A DNA stretch of 41,383 nt, from NCBI RefSeq assembly GCF_009377235.1, contig NZ_VMNX01000066.1, forward strand, positions 1 to 41,383, in the 5' to 3' direction. Positions 14,117 to 22,617 of this stretch are shown here, piece by piece (position 1 is the stretch's first letter; every line of letters starts with the position of its first letter). Made by a program: the position numbers and the translations under genes. The notes beneath the pieces were generated by a model, which worked only from the letters and a program-made list of their open reading frames with translations, ran no database searches and had not been told where the DNA came from. Origin of the DNA: Streptomyces acidicola (GTDB lineage Bacteria > Actinomycetota > Actinomycetes > Streptomycetales > Streptomycetaceae).

Positions 14117-14886
14117 ACAACGCCACCACCCGGCCCGGCCACTTCGGACCCGCGGCGGGCCACGCCCCCGCGCCCGCCATCGCGCTGGCCAACCTGAGCA
14201 AGACGTACCCGGGGGACGTCCGCGCCCTCGACGACGTGTCGCTGACCGTGGAGCACGGCACGTTCCTCGCCGTGATGGGGCCCTCCGGCTCCGGCAAGAG
14301 CACGCTGATGCACTGCGCCGCCGGGCTCGACTCCCCCACCTCCGGCAGCATCCGCATCGACGGCCACGAGATCGCCGGCCTGAACGAGACCCGCCGTACC
14401 GAACTGCGCCGGGAACGCATCGGGTTCGTGTTCCAGGCGTACAACCTCATCCCCTCCCTCTCCATCGAGGACAACATCACGCTGCCCCTGCGCCTGGCCG
14501 GCGGGCGTCCGGACCGGGACTGGGTGAGCACGCTAGTCGAGCGGGTCGGGCTGACCGGCCGGCTCGACCACCGCCCGGCGGAGCTCTCCGGCGGCCAACA
14601 GCAACGGGCAGCGGTGGTACGGGCGTTGGCGGCGAGGCCGGCCGTCGTGTTCGCGGACGAGCCGACCGGCGCGCTGGATCTGCACAGCGCCCACCAGGTC
14701 CTCGACCTGCTGCGCGACCTCGTGGACGAGCTGCGCCAGACCGTGGTGATGGTCACCCACGACCCGGCCGCCGCGGCGCGGGCACACCGGGCGCTGGTGA
14801 TGGCCGACGGCCGCGTCGTCGAGGCCCTCGACGCCCCGACCGCCCCCCAACTGGCCGACCGTCTCGTTGCGTTGGGGGAGCGCTAG
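14113..14886 (+). CDS. ABC transporter ATP-binding protein (MacB/LolD type)
   Basis: A 257-residue ABC ATPase. Walker A is GPSGSGKST, the Q loop is FVFQAYNLIP, the signature is LSGGQQQR, and Walker B is VVFADEPTGALD followed by the switch His in VMVTHDP. The pattern AYNLIPSLSIEDNITLPL is typical of the MacB/LolD/FtsE-like class that works with FtsX-type permeases. It overlaps the upstream small-protein gene by four bases and precedes the permease by three bases, so the three form one operon. With the divergent two-component system, the set resembles peptide-antibiotic-sensing and detoxification modules (BceAB-like in function) or envelope lipid/lipoprotein exporters. Confidence 0.95.
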   Translation: MNNATTRPGHFGPAAGHAPAPAIALANLSKTYPGDVRALDDVSLTVEHGTFLAVMGPSGSGKSTLMHCAAGLDSPTSGSIRIDGHEIAGLNETRRTELRRERIGFVFQAYNLIPSLSIEDNITLPLRLAGGRPDRDWVSTLVERVGLTGRLDHRPAELSGGQQQRAAVVRALAARPAVVFADEPTGALDLHSAHQVLDLLRDLVDELRQTVVMVTHDPAAAARAHRALVMADGRVVEALDAPTAPQLADRLVALGER

Positions 14887-14889
14887 ACC

Positions 14890-17502
14890 ATGCTGCATCT
14901 CGCCCTGCGCATGGCCGCGCACCGGATCACGGCACTGCTCGCCGTGGCCTGCGCGGTCCTCGGCGGCGCACTGATGATCACCGCCACCGGGGTCCTCGCC
15001 GAGTCCGGGCTGCGCTCCCAGCTGCCGCCCGGCCGGCTCGCCGGCGCGGACGTCGTCGTCGCGGCCGACCAGGAGTACCACCCGGACGCGGACCTGCCGA
15101 TCGCGCTCCCCGAGCGCGCCCCGGTCCCCGCCGGGCTCGTGGACCGGCTGGCCGGGCTGCCGGGCGTCACGGACGCGGTCGGCGACATCGGCTTCCCCGT
15201 CGCGCTCGTCGACGCGCGGGGCCGGGTCGTCCCGGTGGCGAACGATGATCCGCGGACGGCCGGGCACGGCTGGTCCTCGACGAAGCTGCTGGACGGCCCC
15301 CGGGTCGACGGCCGCGAGCCGTCCGGTTCCCGCGAGGTCGCCGTGGACGCCGCGACGGCCGCCGCGGCCGGGATCGGCACGGGCGACCGCGTCGAGGTCG
15401 TCGCGGGCGGCCGTCCCGCCGCCGCCTACCGCGTCTCCGCGGTGGTCGACGCACCGGACGCGGGCGTGTACTTCGCGGACGCGACCGCCGTACGGCTCTC
15501 GGGCCCAGAAGGCCCCGAAGGCCGTGACCGCCCCGAAAGCCGTGACCGCACCGACGGCGCGGCATCGCGCGCCGGAACCGTCGACCTGATCGGCCTGCGC
15601 ACCGAGCCCGGCACCGAGGACCGGGTCGCCTCGGCGGTCCGTGAGCAGGTCGAGGGCACCGGGCTGAAGGTCCTCACGGGCGCGGAGCGCGGCGAGGCCG
15701 TGGCACCCGGCGTCGGCTCGTCCCGCTCGCTGCTCGTCCTCCTCGCTGGTTCGCTCGGCGGGATCGTCCTGCTGATCACCGGGTTCGTCACGGCGGGCGC
15801 GCTGGGTGTGGCGGTCGCCGGGCAGCGCCGGGATCTCGCGCTGATGCGTGCCGTCGGGGCGACCCCGAAGCAGATCCGCCGGCTCGCCGCCGCCCAGTCG
15901 ATGGTCGTCGCGGCCGTGGCCGTGGTGCCGGGTGTGGCCCTGGGCTATCTGCTGGCCGGGCAGTTCCGGGGCCAACTCGCGGACCGCGGCATCCTCCCCG
16001 CCGAACTCCCCCTGACCGTCAGCCCGTTGCCCGCGCTCGCCACGCTCCTCCTCATGGCGGCGGCCGTGCAGGTCTCGGCCCGGTCCGCTGCCTGGCGCAC
16101 CTCCCGGATGCCGGCCACCGAGGCGGTCGCCGAGTCGCGCAGCGAGCCCCGCGAGCCGTCGCGGATCCGGACCCGCACCGGTCTGCTGCTGATCGTCGCC
16201 GCGACCGCCCTGTCGGCCGCGCCACTGCTGAGCCGCACCGTCCTCGGCGCCTCCACCACCTCCATCGCGGGCATCGTCGCCGCGATCGGCCTGGCCCTGG
16301 CGGGCCCGGCCCTGGTCAAGGGCGCGGGCGAAGCAGCCGTACGACGCCTGCGGCCCGACACTCCGGCCCCCACCTGGCTGGCGCTGGCCAACGTCCGCGC
16401 CTACGCCCTGCGCATCTCCGGTGTCGTCAGCCCGCTGGCCATGGCGGTCGTGTTCGTGCTGACGTACACGCTCACGCAGACCACCGTGCTGGCCGCCACC
16501 GCGGACGACACCCGCACCGGCACCCTCGCCCAGCACCAGGTGAGCGCCCCGGGCCTGGGCGGACTGCCGTCGGGCACGCTGTCCGCCGTACGGGACGTGC
16601 CGGGCGTACGGGCCGCGGCGCCCGTCGGCACGACCACCGTGGTGTGGCCGTACCAGCTGTTCGGCGAGACGGAGACCGAGGAGAGCTCCGCGATGATCCT
16701 GACCCCGGCCGCGGCGGACGTCCTCGACCTCGGGGTGCGGGACGGCGATCCGGCCCGTCTCACCGGTGCCACGGTCGCCGTGAGCAGCGAGGTCGCCCGC
16801 TCTCGCGGGGCGGAGACGGGACAACGGGTACGGCTGGTCCTCGGCGACGGCGCGCAGGTCGACGCCCGGGTCGTCGCCGTGTACGACCGCGGCCTCGGCT
16901 TCGGCCCGGTGGTCCTCTCCCACGACCTGGCCAAGGGGCACACCACGACGGACCTCGACCAGAGCGTCCTCGTCCGCACCGACGGCACGGCCGCCGCCGA
17001 GCGCGCCCTCACCGAACTGACCGCCGCCAGGCCCGGCCTGCTCCTGGAGGACACCGCCTCCGACTCCGACACCGCCTCCGACTCCGGTACGGGCGGCACC
17101 GACACCCCGCCCGAGGTGTGGATCAACCTGGCCGTCATCGTCGTCCTGCTCGGCTATCTGCTGCTCAGCATCGCCAACAAGCTCGTCGCCGCCACCGCCC
17201 AGCGCCGGGCCGAGATCGCCGCCCTGCGCCTGGTCGGCACGACACCCCGTCAGATCCGGGTCATGATGCGGCGGGAGGCCGCGGTGATCGCCGCCGCCGC
17301 GCTCACCACGGGCCTGCTGCTGTCCGCCGTCCCGCTCGCGCTGCTCGGCCAGGGCTTCCTCGGCCGCCCCTGGCCCCAGGGCCCCGCCTGGCTCCTGCCG
17401 GCCATCGCGGTCACGGTCGTCGTGACGGCCTTCCTCACCATCGACCTGCCCACCCGGCAGGCACTGCGCACACCACCGGCGGACGCCCTCCGCGCGCCGT
17501 GA
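14890..17502 (+). CDS. FtsX-family ABC transporter permease
   Basis: An 870-residue permease of the large actinobacterial FtsX/MacB class. An N-terminal transmembrane helix (ITALLAVACAVLGGALMITAT) is followed by a large extracellular domain. A three-helix FtsX block starts at SLLVLLAGSLGGIVLLITGFV and includes the characteristic RRDLALMRAVGATPKQIRRL. A second helix group and a second extracellular domain follow, then a final FtsX block with RRAEIAALRLVGTTPRQIRVM. Ten transmembrane helices are expected from family topology. It should couple ATP hydrolysis by the upstream ATPase to export or extraction of a peptide or lipid from the membrane. The ATG at 14890 follows GGGGGAG. Confidence 0.94.
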   Translation: MLHLALRMAAHRITALLAVACAVLGGALMITATGVLAESGLRSQLPPGRLAGADVVVAADQEYHPDADLPIALPERAPVPAGLVDRLAGLPGVTDAVGDIGFPVALVDARGRVVPVANDDPRTAGHGWSSTKLLDGPRVDGREPSGSREVAVDAATAAAAGIGTGDRVEVVAGGRPAAAYRVSAVVDAPDAGVYFADATAVRLSGPEGPEGRDRPESRDRTDGAASRAGTVDLIGLRTEPGTEDRVASAVREQVEGTGLKVLTGAERGEAVAPGVGSSRSLLVLLAGSLGGIVLLITGFVTAGALGVAVAGQRRDLALMRAVGATPKQIRRLAAAQSMVVAAVAVVPGVALGYLLAGQFRGQLADRGILPAELPLTVSPLPALATLLLMAAAVQVSARSAAWRTSRMPATEAVAESRSEPREPSRIRTRTGLLLIVAATALSAAPLLSRTVLGASTTSIAGIVAAIGLALAGPALVKGAGEAAVRRLRPDTPAPTWLALANVRAYALRISGVVSPLAMAVVFVLTYTLTQTTVLAATADDTRTGTLAQHQVSAPGLGGLPSGTLSAVRDVPGVRAAAPVGTTTVVWPYQLFGETETEESSAMILTPAAADVLDLGVRDGDPARLTGATVAVSSEVARSRGAETGQRVRLVLGDGAQVDARVVAVYDRGLGFGPVVLSHDLAKGHTTTDLDQSVLVRTDGTAAAERALTELTAARPGLLLEDTASDSDTASDSGTGGTDTPPEVWINLAVIVVLLGYLLLSIANKLVAATAQRRAEIAALRLVGTTPRQIRVMMRREAAVIAAAALTTGLLLSAVPLALLGQGFLGRPWPQGPAWLLPAIAVTVVVTAFLTIDLPTRQALRTPPADALRAP

Positions 17503-17532
17503 CCGCGCCCGCTCCCGCGCCCGTTCAAGGCG

Positions 17533-17561
17533 AAACCCCCAGGTCGCCGACCTGGGGGTTT
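17533..17561. terminator. Bidirectional terminator between exporter and lysyl-oxidase genes
   Basis: AAACCCCCAGGTCG at 17533-17546 is perfectly complementary to 17548-17561, with flanking A and T runs on both sides. It works for both convergent genes (stops at 17502 and 17580). Confidence 0.92.
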
Positions 17562-17579
17562 CTGCTGCACGACGGTTGG

Positions 17580-19289
17580 CTACGGGGCGTCGATCAGGTC
17601 GTGCGGCGGGACCTGCACGGTCCGGGCGCCCGGCTCACCGCCCAGAACGACCTTGCGGAGCGCGACGTTGTTGTCCAGGTTGGTCTCCTGGAGCCGCTTC
17701 TCCGGGTTGGCTATCACCTGGATGTAGTAGGTGCCGTTCGGCAGGTCGGTGATGTCGAAGGACTGACCGGGACGGTACTGGGTGTACGTGTCACCGGAGC
17801 CGACGTCCAGGACCTCGCGCACCGAGATCGAGTTCTCCTGACCGCAGGCGGTCGACAGGTCGGTGTTGTACGGGTGCCAGTTGGCGTTCTCCACCGTGTA
17901 GTCGATGGCGTCGGTGTTGGCCAGGCAGAACGCCTCCTTGCCGCTGCGCACCTCCTTCGTCTGATCCTCGCTCAGCAGCCGGTAGCTGGCGAAGTCCGTG
18001 AAGTGCCAGTGCTCGTGGCCGGATCGCGGGTCCCACTCCATGGTGCCGCTGGGCGTGTACCCGACCTGCTTGCCGTCGGCGTCGTAGAAGTACTGGTACG
18101 AGTCCATCAGGTCCTTGCCGGGGCTGCGGAAGCCGTCCACGACGAGGGGCGCGGGGCCCGCGTTCCAGACGTTGGCGCTGAAGGCGAGGTAGTCCTTGCC
18201 CGGTACGTCGCCGTCCTCACCGTCGGTGATGGCGATGTCCCAGGCCGGCAGGGAACGCAGGTCCGGCTTGGGCACGTCCGCCGGGACGCCGGCCCGGCCG
18301 GTGGGCCGCTTGGCGTTGGGCCTGAGCGCGGGCGCGATGCGCGAGCCGTCGGTGTGGCCGCGCCCGTCACCCAGGTGGGTCGCCGTGCCGCGGTCCTCCA
18401 ACGCGTGCGACAGGGCACCCGGGGTGGGGGCGTCGGCGCCGCGGGGACCGTAGTGGTGGGCGGCGCTGCCGGCGGACTTGGCGGAGGGGGCGCCCTGAGC
18501 GGCTCCGTGGCCGGCTCCGTGGCCGCCGCCGTGTTGGGCGGAGGACCGGGAGGAGGAGGCCCGGCCCACGCCACCATCCTCGTTCTCCCGCACCGTCACC
18601 TTGATGGTCGGCCGGTCGTCGGGGATGCCGAACAGTTCGCGGTACTTCTCGGCCACGGACACCTTGGCCGTGTACTCGCCCGCCGGCAGGTCCACCGGCT
18701 TGTCGTAGTCGACCGTGCTGGTGTTCGACGCCCAGCCCTGCTGGACGCCCCACACCGAGCCCAGCGTCCACGGGTTGGTGGAGCAGCTCTCCGGGTAGTG
18801 CGCGGTCGCCGGGGCGTCCGGACGGATCCGGCCGGCGGCGTTGTTCGGGCAGTAGGTGCCGTCGGTCTTCACCACCACCTCACCGGCCGCGTTCTCGATC
18901 GACACGTCGAGGAAGCCGGACAGACCGGAGAAGTCGGTCACCATCCCCTCGGGCAGCTCCCGCGTCTTCGTGTTCGCGCCGTCGCGGAGGATCTGCTGGG
19001 CGACGACGGGGTCCTTGTACGACTCCCGGGTCACCCTGAACTCGAACGGGGCGTCGTCGACCGTGAGATACGTGCCGAGGTCCAGGTAGACCCCGTCGTT
19101 CCACTCGTACCGGTCGAGCGTCACGGAGTTCGACGCGGCTATCAGCTTGAGCCGGGGCTCCCCGGGTGCGCCCGCCGGGTCCGCCCCGGCTCCGGGAGCG
19201 GCCCCGGCGCCGGCGACGACGACGGTGAGTGCGGCTCCGGTGGCGAACGCCGTACGCCGTAAGCGACTGCGGTGTTCCTGTTTGGTCAT
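17580..19289 (-). CDS. Secreted lysyl-oxidase-like copper protein
   Basis: A 569-residue protein with a signal peptide (basic start, hydrophobic AFATGAALTVVVAGAGAAPG, then an Ala/Gly-rich cleavage region). The C-terminal third carries HEHWHF at about 425-430, the copper-binding signature of the lysyl oxidase family, followed by conserved-looking Cys segments AFCLANTD and STACGQEN and the motif GTYYIQVIANP. Lysyl oxidases oxidatively deaminate peptidyl lysine or other amines using copper and a lysyl tyrosylquinone cofactor. About 200 N-terminal residues form a separate domain without a recognised family, and a low-complexity His/Gly/Ala linker follows (about 245-300). The ATG at 19289 has GAGGAA upstream. 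Secretion and surface cross-linking or amine oxidation are inferred. Confidence 0.85.
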   Translation of the reverse strand: MTKQEHRSRLRRTAFATGAALTVVVAGAGAAPGAGADPAGAPGEPRLKLIAASNSVTLDRYEWNDGVYLDLGTYLTVDDAPFEFRVTRESYKDPVVAQQILRDGANTKTRELPEGMVTDFSGLSGFLDVSIENAAGEVVVKTDGTYCPNNAAGRIRPDAPATAHYPESCSTNPWTLGSVWGVQQGWASNTSTVDYDKPVDLPAGEYTAKVSVAEKYRELFGIPDDRPTIKVTVRENEDGGVGRASSSRSSAQHGGGHGAGHGAAQGAPSAKSAGSAAHHYGPRGADAPTPGALSHALEDRGTATHLGDGRGHTDGSRIAPALRPNAKRPTGRAGVPADVPKPDLRSLPAWDIAITDGEDGDVPGKDYLAFSANVWNAGPAPLVVDGFRSPGKDLMDSYQYFYDADGKQVGYTPSGTMEWDPRSGHEHWHFTDFASYRLLSEDQTKEVRSGKEAFCLANTDAIDYTVENANWHPYNTDLSTACGQENSISVREVLDVGSGDTYTQYRPGQSFDITDLPNGTYYIQVIANPEKRLQETNLDNNVALRKVVLGGEPGARTVQVPPHDLIDAP

Positions 19290-19703
19290 CGGTTCCTCGT
19301 CTGCGAGTGCCATGGTCAGTGGCATCGGACTGGACAGCCCACAGCCGACCCAGGCAGGGCACACGCACCTCGCGCGCCCTCGCGCCGAATCTGTGAGCGA
19401 TCTGTGAGAGGGGCGAAAAGAGGGACGGGGTTGCCTGGTGAGGCGAAAAAGCAGGGGTGGACGGGAGCGCACCCACCGGCAAAAAATCCTGGAAGTCCCG
19501 TTCATCCACCATCCGACGAACGGCACATGGCCGAAAGTCGCGCGACGGGCGGGAGAATCCGTGCAGGAGTGTCACACAGCCTGCACACACACTTTCGAAT
19601 GCCTCGTTAGTGTGGTGGGCCGCTCGTTACCACGTGCGACCGTGACCAGGCCACAGCCCGGCTGGGTCGACGGGCCTGTCAACCCGGGAAGACAAGACCA
19701 CAG
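19290..19703. other. Intergenic region between lysyl-oxidase and SCO2400-like genes
   Basis: A 414-base divergent spacer. It holds 11-bp-spaced direct repeats CTGTGAG at 19391 and 19402 (weakly reminiscent of OmpR/SARP-type direct-repeat boxes), two GGCGAAAA copies near 19413 and 19442, the strong inverted repeat at 19561-19586, and a TAGTGT hexamer at 19608-19613 that could be a -10 box for the gene at 19704. I see no small gene or RNA in it. Confidence 0.5.
19561..19586. promoter_or_regulatory. Nested palindrome, candidate operator
   Basis: GTGCAGG at 19561-19567 is inverted as CCTGCAC at 19580-19586. Inside lies the smaller palindrome GTGTCACAC at 19569-19577. The 11-mer GAGTGTCACAC is shared exactly with the TetR-gene promoter region at 22550-22560. 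Confidence 0.6.
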
Positions 19704-20660
19704 ATGGACTACTGCTCCTCGTGTCGTCGACATCTCAATAGCGCCCTGGTGTGCCCCGGGTGCGGTGCCTACGCCCCGGACATCGCTCCGGTCACCGGCG
19801 GCGGTCGTACCGTGTCCGCCCTGCCCGCCGCGGCGTCGGCGGACGACGCGGCGACCGCGGTGCCGTCGTGGGAGCGCACGGAATCGGACACGTGGCACGA
19901 CGGCCGTCCGCGCGACGCCCGTCCGCACGGCGGGGCAGCGCTCGGGGCGGGCCTGGACGGGGCCCCGGTGAACGACCCGTCCGACGACTTCGAGGGCGCC
20001 GGCGAAGGCGGACCTCTCGCACCGCAGGGGCGGGCGGCGCGGCGGCGCGAGCGGGCCGCCTGGAAGAAGAACAAGCGCCGCGCCGTGGTCGCGACCACCG
20101 TCGCCCTCATCGGAGGCGGCCTGACCCTCTCGACGATGGAGCGGAACTCGGGCGACCGGGCACAGGCGGCCACCGCGCCGGAACTCCCGCGCACGGACAT
20201 CGGCGCGGAGGAACCGACGGCGGAGCGCACCGACCCGAAGTCACAGGGCAGCGACAAGCGCCGTTCCTCGCCCACCCCTTCGCAGACGCCGGCGACCAAC
20301 GCCCCGCACGAGCAGTCCGCCGCCGCCCCGCCCTACGTCGCCCCGCAGAAGGTCCAGTCGAACACCGTCACCGCGCCTCGCACGACGCTCCCGCTGGTCC
20401 CGAAGCCGAAGCCCAGCTCCCCGTCCTCCGGTGGATCGGACTCCGGCCAGAGCAGCCAGAGCCAGAGCGGTACGGGTACGGAGGCGCAGACGCCCACGCC
20501 CACTCCCTCCGACAACGCGGACTCCGGCTCGAACTCGGGCTCGGGGTCGAACTCGAACTCCGGCTCTGGCTCGAACTCGGGCACCGCACCGGCGAGCCCC
20601 GCACCGGAGGCGACGTCACCGCCGAAGCTCTGCCTGCTCGTGATCTGCCTGGGCGGCTGA
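19704..20660 (+). CDS. SCO2400-family protein (zinc ribbon, single TM, Ser/Pro-rich tail)
   Basis: A 318-residue protein opening with a zinc-ribbon-like CSSCRRHLNSALVCPGCG (two CxxC pairs), then a polar region. A basic patch (RRRERAAWKKNKRR) precedes one transmembrane helix at about 127-145 (AVVATTVALIGGGLTLSTM). A long disordered tail rich in Thr, Pro, Ser and Gly ends in PKLCLLVICLGG. This architecture matches proteins I recall annotated as SCO2400 family in Streptomyces; their function is unknown. By the positive-inside rule the ribbon should be cytoplasmic and the Ser/Gly tail extracellular. It is divergent from the lysyl-oxidase gene across a 414-base spacer. The SG-repeat part near the end is low complexity and may vary between strains. 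Confidence 0.75.
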   Translation: MDYCSSCRRHLNSALVCPGCGAYAPDIAPVTGGGRTVSALPAAASADDAATAVPSWERTESDTWHDGRPRDARPHGGAALGAGLDGAPVNDPSDDFEGAGEGGPLAPQGRAARRRERAAWKKNKRRAVVATTVALIGGGLTLSTMERNSGDRAQAATAPELPRTDIGAEEPTAERTDPKSQGSDKRRSSPTPSQTPATNAPHEQSAAAPPYVAPQKVQSNTVTAPRTTLPLVPKPKPSSPSSGGSDSGQSSQSQSGTGTEAQTPTPTPSDNADSGSNSGSGSNSNSGSGSNSGTAPASPAPEATSPPKLCLLVICLGG

Positions 20661-20696
20661 CGGGCTGCTGACCGGGGTACTGACTGACAAGACTCT

Positions 20697-20743
20697 GACA
20701 AGGGACAAGGGCCTGCCGACTGACCAGGCCCTTGTCCCTTGTC
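20697..20743 (+). terminator. Terminator after the SCO2400-like gene
   Basis: A perfect 19-bp stem pairs 20697-20715 with 20725-20743 around a 9-base loop. It is followed by a run of CTTGTCGACTGTCT-type repeats up to about 20815, which copy part of the stem. The dienelactone hydrolase gene converges from the other side (stop at 20817). Confidence 0.9.
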
Positions 20744-20816
20744 GACTGTCTCTTGTCGACTGTCTCTTGTCCCTTGTCGACGTCCTGTTGTCGAATGTCC
20801 TGTCAGATGTCCCTTG

Positions 20817-21575
20817 TCAAAGGGCCCGGTTCAGGAGGTCCAGCAGGGCCGTCCAGTGGCGTTCGGTGGCCTCGGCGTCGTGCATGGCGGTGTCGGCCTG
20901 GGTGAAGCCGTGGTGGGCGCCGGCGTAGACCTCGGTGCGATGGCGGACGCCCGCAGCGGTGAGGGCCTTGTCGAGCCGGTCGATCTGCTCGGCGGGGTTG
21001 GTCGCGTCCTGGTCGGCGTGGCCGAAGTAGAGCTCGGCGGTGACCCGGTCGACAAGCAGGTGGGGGCTGTCCGGTGCGTCGGTCGCGAGGTACGCCCCGT
21101 GGAACCCGGCCGCCGCGGCGACCCGGTCCGGGTGGGTACCGGCAGTCCGCAGGGCCAGTCCAGCGCCCATGCAGTAGCCCGTGACGCCCGCCGGGCCGTC
21201 GGTGGTCAGCGGTGAGGCGGCCAGCCAGTCGAGGTAGGCGGCGGCGTCCCGCATGGCCGCCTCGGGGGTGAGCGTCACCATGAACGGGCGGATGTTCTGG
21301 ATGATCTCCGGACGCTCGGCCGGGTTGATGAACTCGGGCAGCTCCACCAGGGGCGCCCGGCCGTGGCGGTACATGACGTTGGGCACCAGGACGGTGTAAC
21401 CGGCGGCGGCGAGACGGTCCGCCATCTTCTTCAGGTGCGGGCGCAGACCGAAGGCGTCCATGTACATCAGGACGGCGGGGTGCGGGGCGTCGCCGTCGGG
21501 GACGGCCAGGTAGGCGTCGGCGGTTCCGTTCGGGGTCGGAACGTCGACGGTCGATCCGTGCACGGCTGCGCTCAT
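20817..21575 (-). CDS. Dienelactone hydrolase-family alpha/beta hydrolase
   Basis: A 252-residue alpha/beta hydrolase of the dienelactone hydrolase family. The nucleophile elbow GYCMGAG carries Cys at about 135, as in true dienelactone hydrolases. The acid is expected in HADQDATNP (about 186-194), and the catalytic His lies in GAHHGF (about 219-224). The family hydrolyses cyclic esters such as dienelactones, and many homologues act on other small esters; no chlorocatechol or catechol genes are nearby, so the substrate is open. The ATG at 21575 has a GAGGGA-rich leader. A 16-bp direct repeat (21594-21625) sits just upstream. It follows the F420-reductase-like gene on the same strand, with a 133-base gap. 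Confidence 0.9.
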   Translation of the reverse strand: MSAAVHGSTVDVPTPNGTADAYLAVPDGDAPHPAVLMYMDAFGLRPHLKKMADRLAAAGYTVLVPNVMYRHGRAPLVELPEFINPAERPEIIQNIRPFMVTLTPEAAMRDAAAYLDWLAASPLTTDGPAGVTGYCMGAGLALRTAGTHPDRVAAAAGFHGAYLATDAPDSPHLLVDRVTAELYFGHADQDATNPAEQIDRLDKALTAAGVRHRTEVYAGAHHGFTQADTAMHDAEATERHWTALLDLLNRAL

Positions 21576-21593
21576 GGGGGTGGGGTCCCTCTT

Positions 21594-21625
21594 TCTCGTA
21601 GTACCAGGGTCTCGTAGTACCTGGG
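21594..21625. repeat. 16-bp direct repeat upstream of dienelactone hydrolase
   Basis: TCTCGTAGTACCAGGG (21594-21609) and TCTCGTAGTACCTGGG (21610-21625) are adjacent and differ at one base. They lie in the expected promoter/leader region and could be a regulatory site or a slippage product. Confidence 0.7.
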
Positions 21626-21652
21626 TGGCAAGGGGCGGGGTGGTCGGGGGTC

Positions 21653-21717
21653 GGACCCAGCCGCCGGACCCAGCCGCCGGACCCAGCCGCCGGGCTCAGT
21701 CGCCGGGCTCAGTCGCC
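21653..21717. repeat. Five 13-bp tandem units at the 3' end of the F420-reductase-like gene
   Basis: Three copies of GGACCCAGCCGCC (21653-21691) are followed by two copies of GGGCTCAGTCGCC (21692-21717). The stop codon of the minus-strand gene at 21709 lies in the last unit, and the previous unit carries an equivalent stop. Confidence 0.85.
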
Positions 21718-22461
21718 GGAGAGGGCCGCGCGGGAGCCGCCCGCCGGGCCTCGGACGGCCGTCGCGGTCAGTTCCTCGACCCGCGCGGCGGGTACGGGGA
21801 CGCCCGGGGTCTCGAAGAACCAGCGCCGTCCCTCCTCCTCACCCATCCCCTCGGGCCGCCGCGCCATGTACGGCGTGACGTACACGGGTGTGCCGGGTTC
21901 GCTGCGCCAGCTGCCGGCGAGGGTGCCGATGTCCACCGCGTCGTAGCCGAGGAGGTCGAGGAGCCGGGCCGCGTCCGCCTTGGCGGCCGGGTCGTCGCCC
22001 GCGACGGGCAGGGCGCTGCGGTCGGGGGCGCCGGCAGGCCGGGCGGAGGTGAACAGGCGGCGGAAGTCGATGTTGTTGAACGCCTTCACCACGCGGGCCC
22101 CGGCCAGGTGCCGCTGGACCAGGGCACTGGAGGTGAGCTCGCTCGCGTCCAGCTCGGAGACGCGGCCGTCGCGCTCCGGGTAGTAGTTCATCGTGTCGAT
22201 CACGGTCCGGCCCGCGAGTTCGGCGGCGGGCAACTGGTCGTAGGCGTGCAGGGGAACGGTGGCCACGACCAGGTCACCGTCCCGTGCGGCCTCGGCGGGC
22301 GTGGCCGCACGGGCGTGCGCGCCGAGTTCGGCGACGAGGTCGGCGAGGGTCTCCGGGCCGCGGGAGTTGCTCAGCACGACGTCCAGGCCGGCGCCGACGG
22401 CGAGCCGGGCCAGCGCGCCACCGATCATGCCGCTGCCGATGAGTGAGAGGGTCCTGATCAC
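21709..22461 (-). CDS. NADPH-dependent F420 reductase-like / NADP oxidoreductase
   Basis: A 250-residue protein opening with the Rossmann motif LSLIGSGMIGGALARLAVGAG, then VVLSNSRGPETLADLV, where NSRGP is the NADP-phosphate-binding stretch seen in NADPH:F420 oxidoreductase (Fno)-like proteins. VIDTMNYYPERDG and VKAFNNIDFRRL are further family features. True Fno moves hydride between NADPH and coenzyme F420; many paralogues use other acceptors. The GTG at 22461 has GGAG about ten bases upstream and is preferred over a start at 22503. It is divergent from a TetR gene with AGTGTCACACT between them, so it is the likely target. Substrate assignment is uncertain. Confidence 0.82.
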   Translation of the reverse strand: MIRTLSLIGSGMIGGALARLAVGAGLDVVLSNSRGPETLADLVAELGAHARAATPAEAARDGDLVVATVPLHAYDQLPAAELAGRTVIDTMNYYPERDGRVSELDASELTSSALVQRHLAGARVVKAFNNIDFRRLFTSARPAGAPDRSALPVAGDDPAAKADAARLLDLLGYDAVDIGTLAGSWRSEPGTPVYVTPYMARRPEGMGEEEGRRWFFETPGVPVPAARVEELTATAVRGPAGGSRAALSGD

Positions 22462-22520
22462 TGGGGCGCATCTCCATTCGGCCGACGTTCCGGACCAGCA
22501 CACGATGGAGGCGCGAGCCA

Positions 22521-22538
22521 GATCCAGATCCAGATCCA
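22521..22538. repeat. GATCCA hexamer repeated three times
   Basis: Three perfect copies of GATCCA lie in the divergent promoter region just before the candidate TetR operator. It is a short simple repeat of unknown significance. Confidence 0.6.
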
Positions 22539-22550
22539 GAAATGAAACTG

Positions 22551-22561
22551 AGTGTCACACT
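22551..22561. promoter_or_regulatory. Candidate TetR operator
   Basis: AGTGTCACACT is a perfect palindrome about a central C, between the divergent reductase and TetR genes. ACT and AGT flanks extend the symmetry apart from one inserted base. The 11-mer GAGTGTCACAC also occurs at 19567-19577. Confidence 0.6.
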
Positions 22562-22617
22562 AGTAACCGAGTATCGACTGTGCAATCAGGGATCGATGAG
22601 GAAGCTACGATCGCAGG

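Noticed and set aside
14533..16941. An 802-residue open frame antisense to the ABC permease
   Set aside because: Gly/Arg/Asp-rich shadow of the FtsX-type gene, with no motifs or ribosome site.
19391..19408. CTGTGAG direct repeats as a PHO box
   Set aside because: The 11-bp period fits, but the sequence does not match the GTTCACC consensus on either strand.
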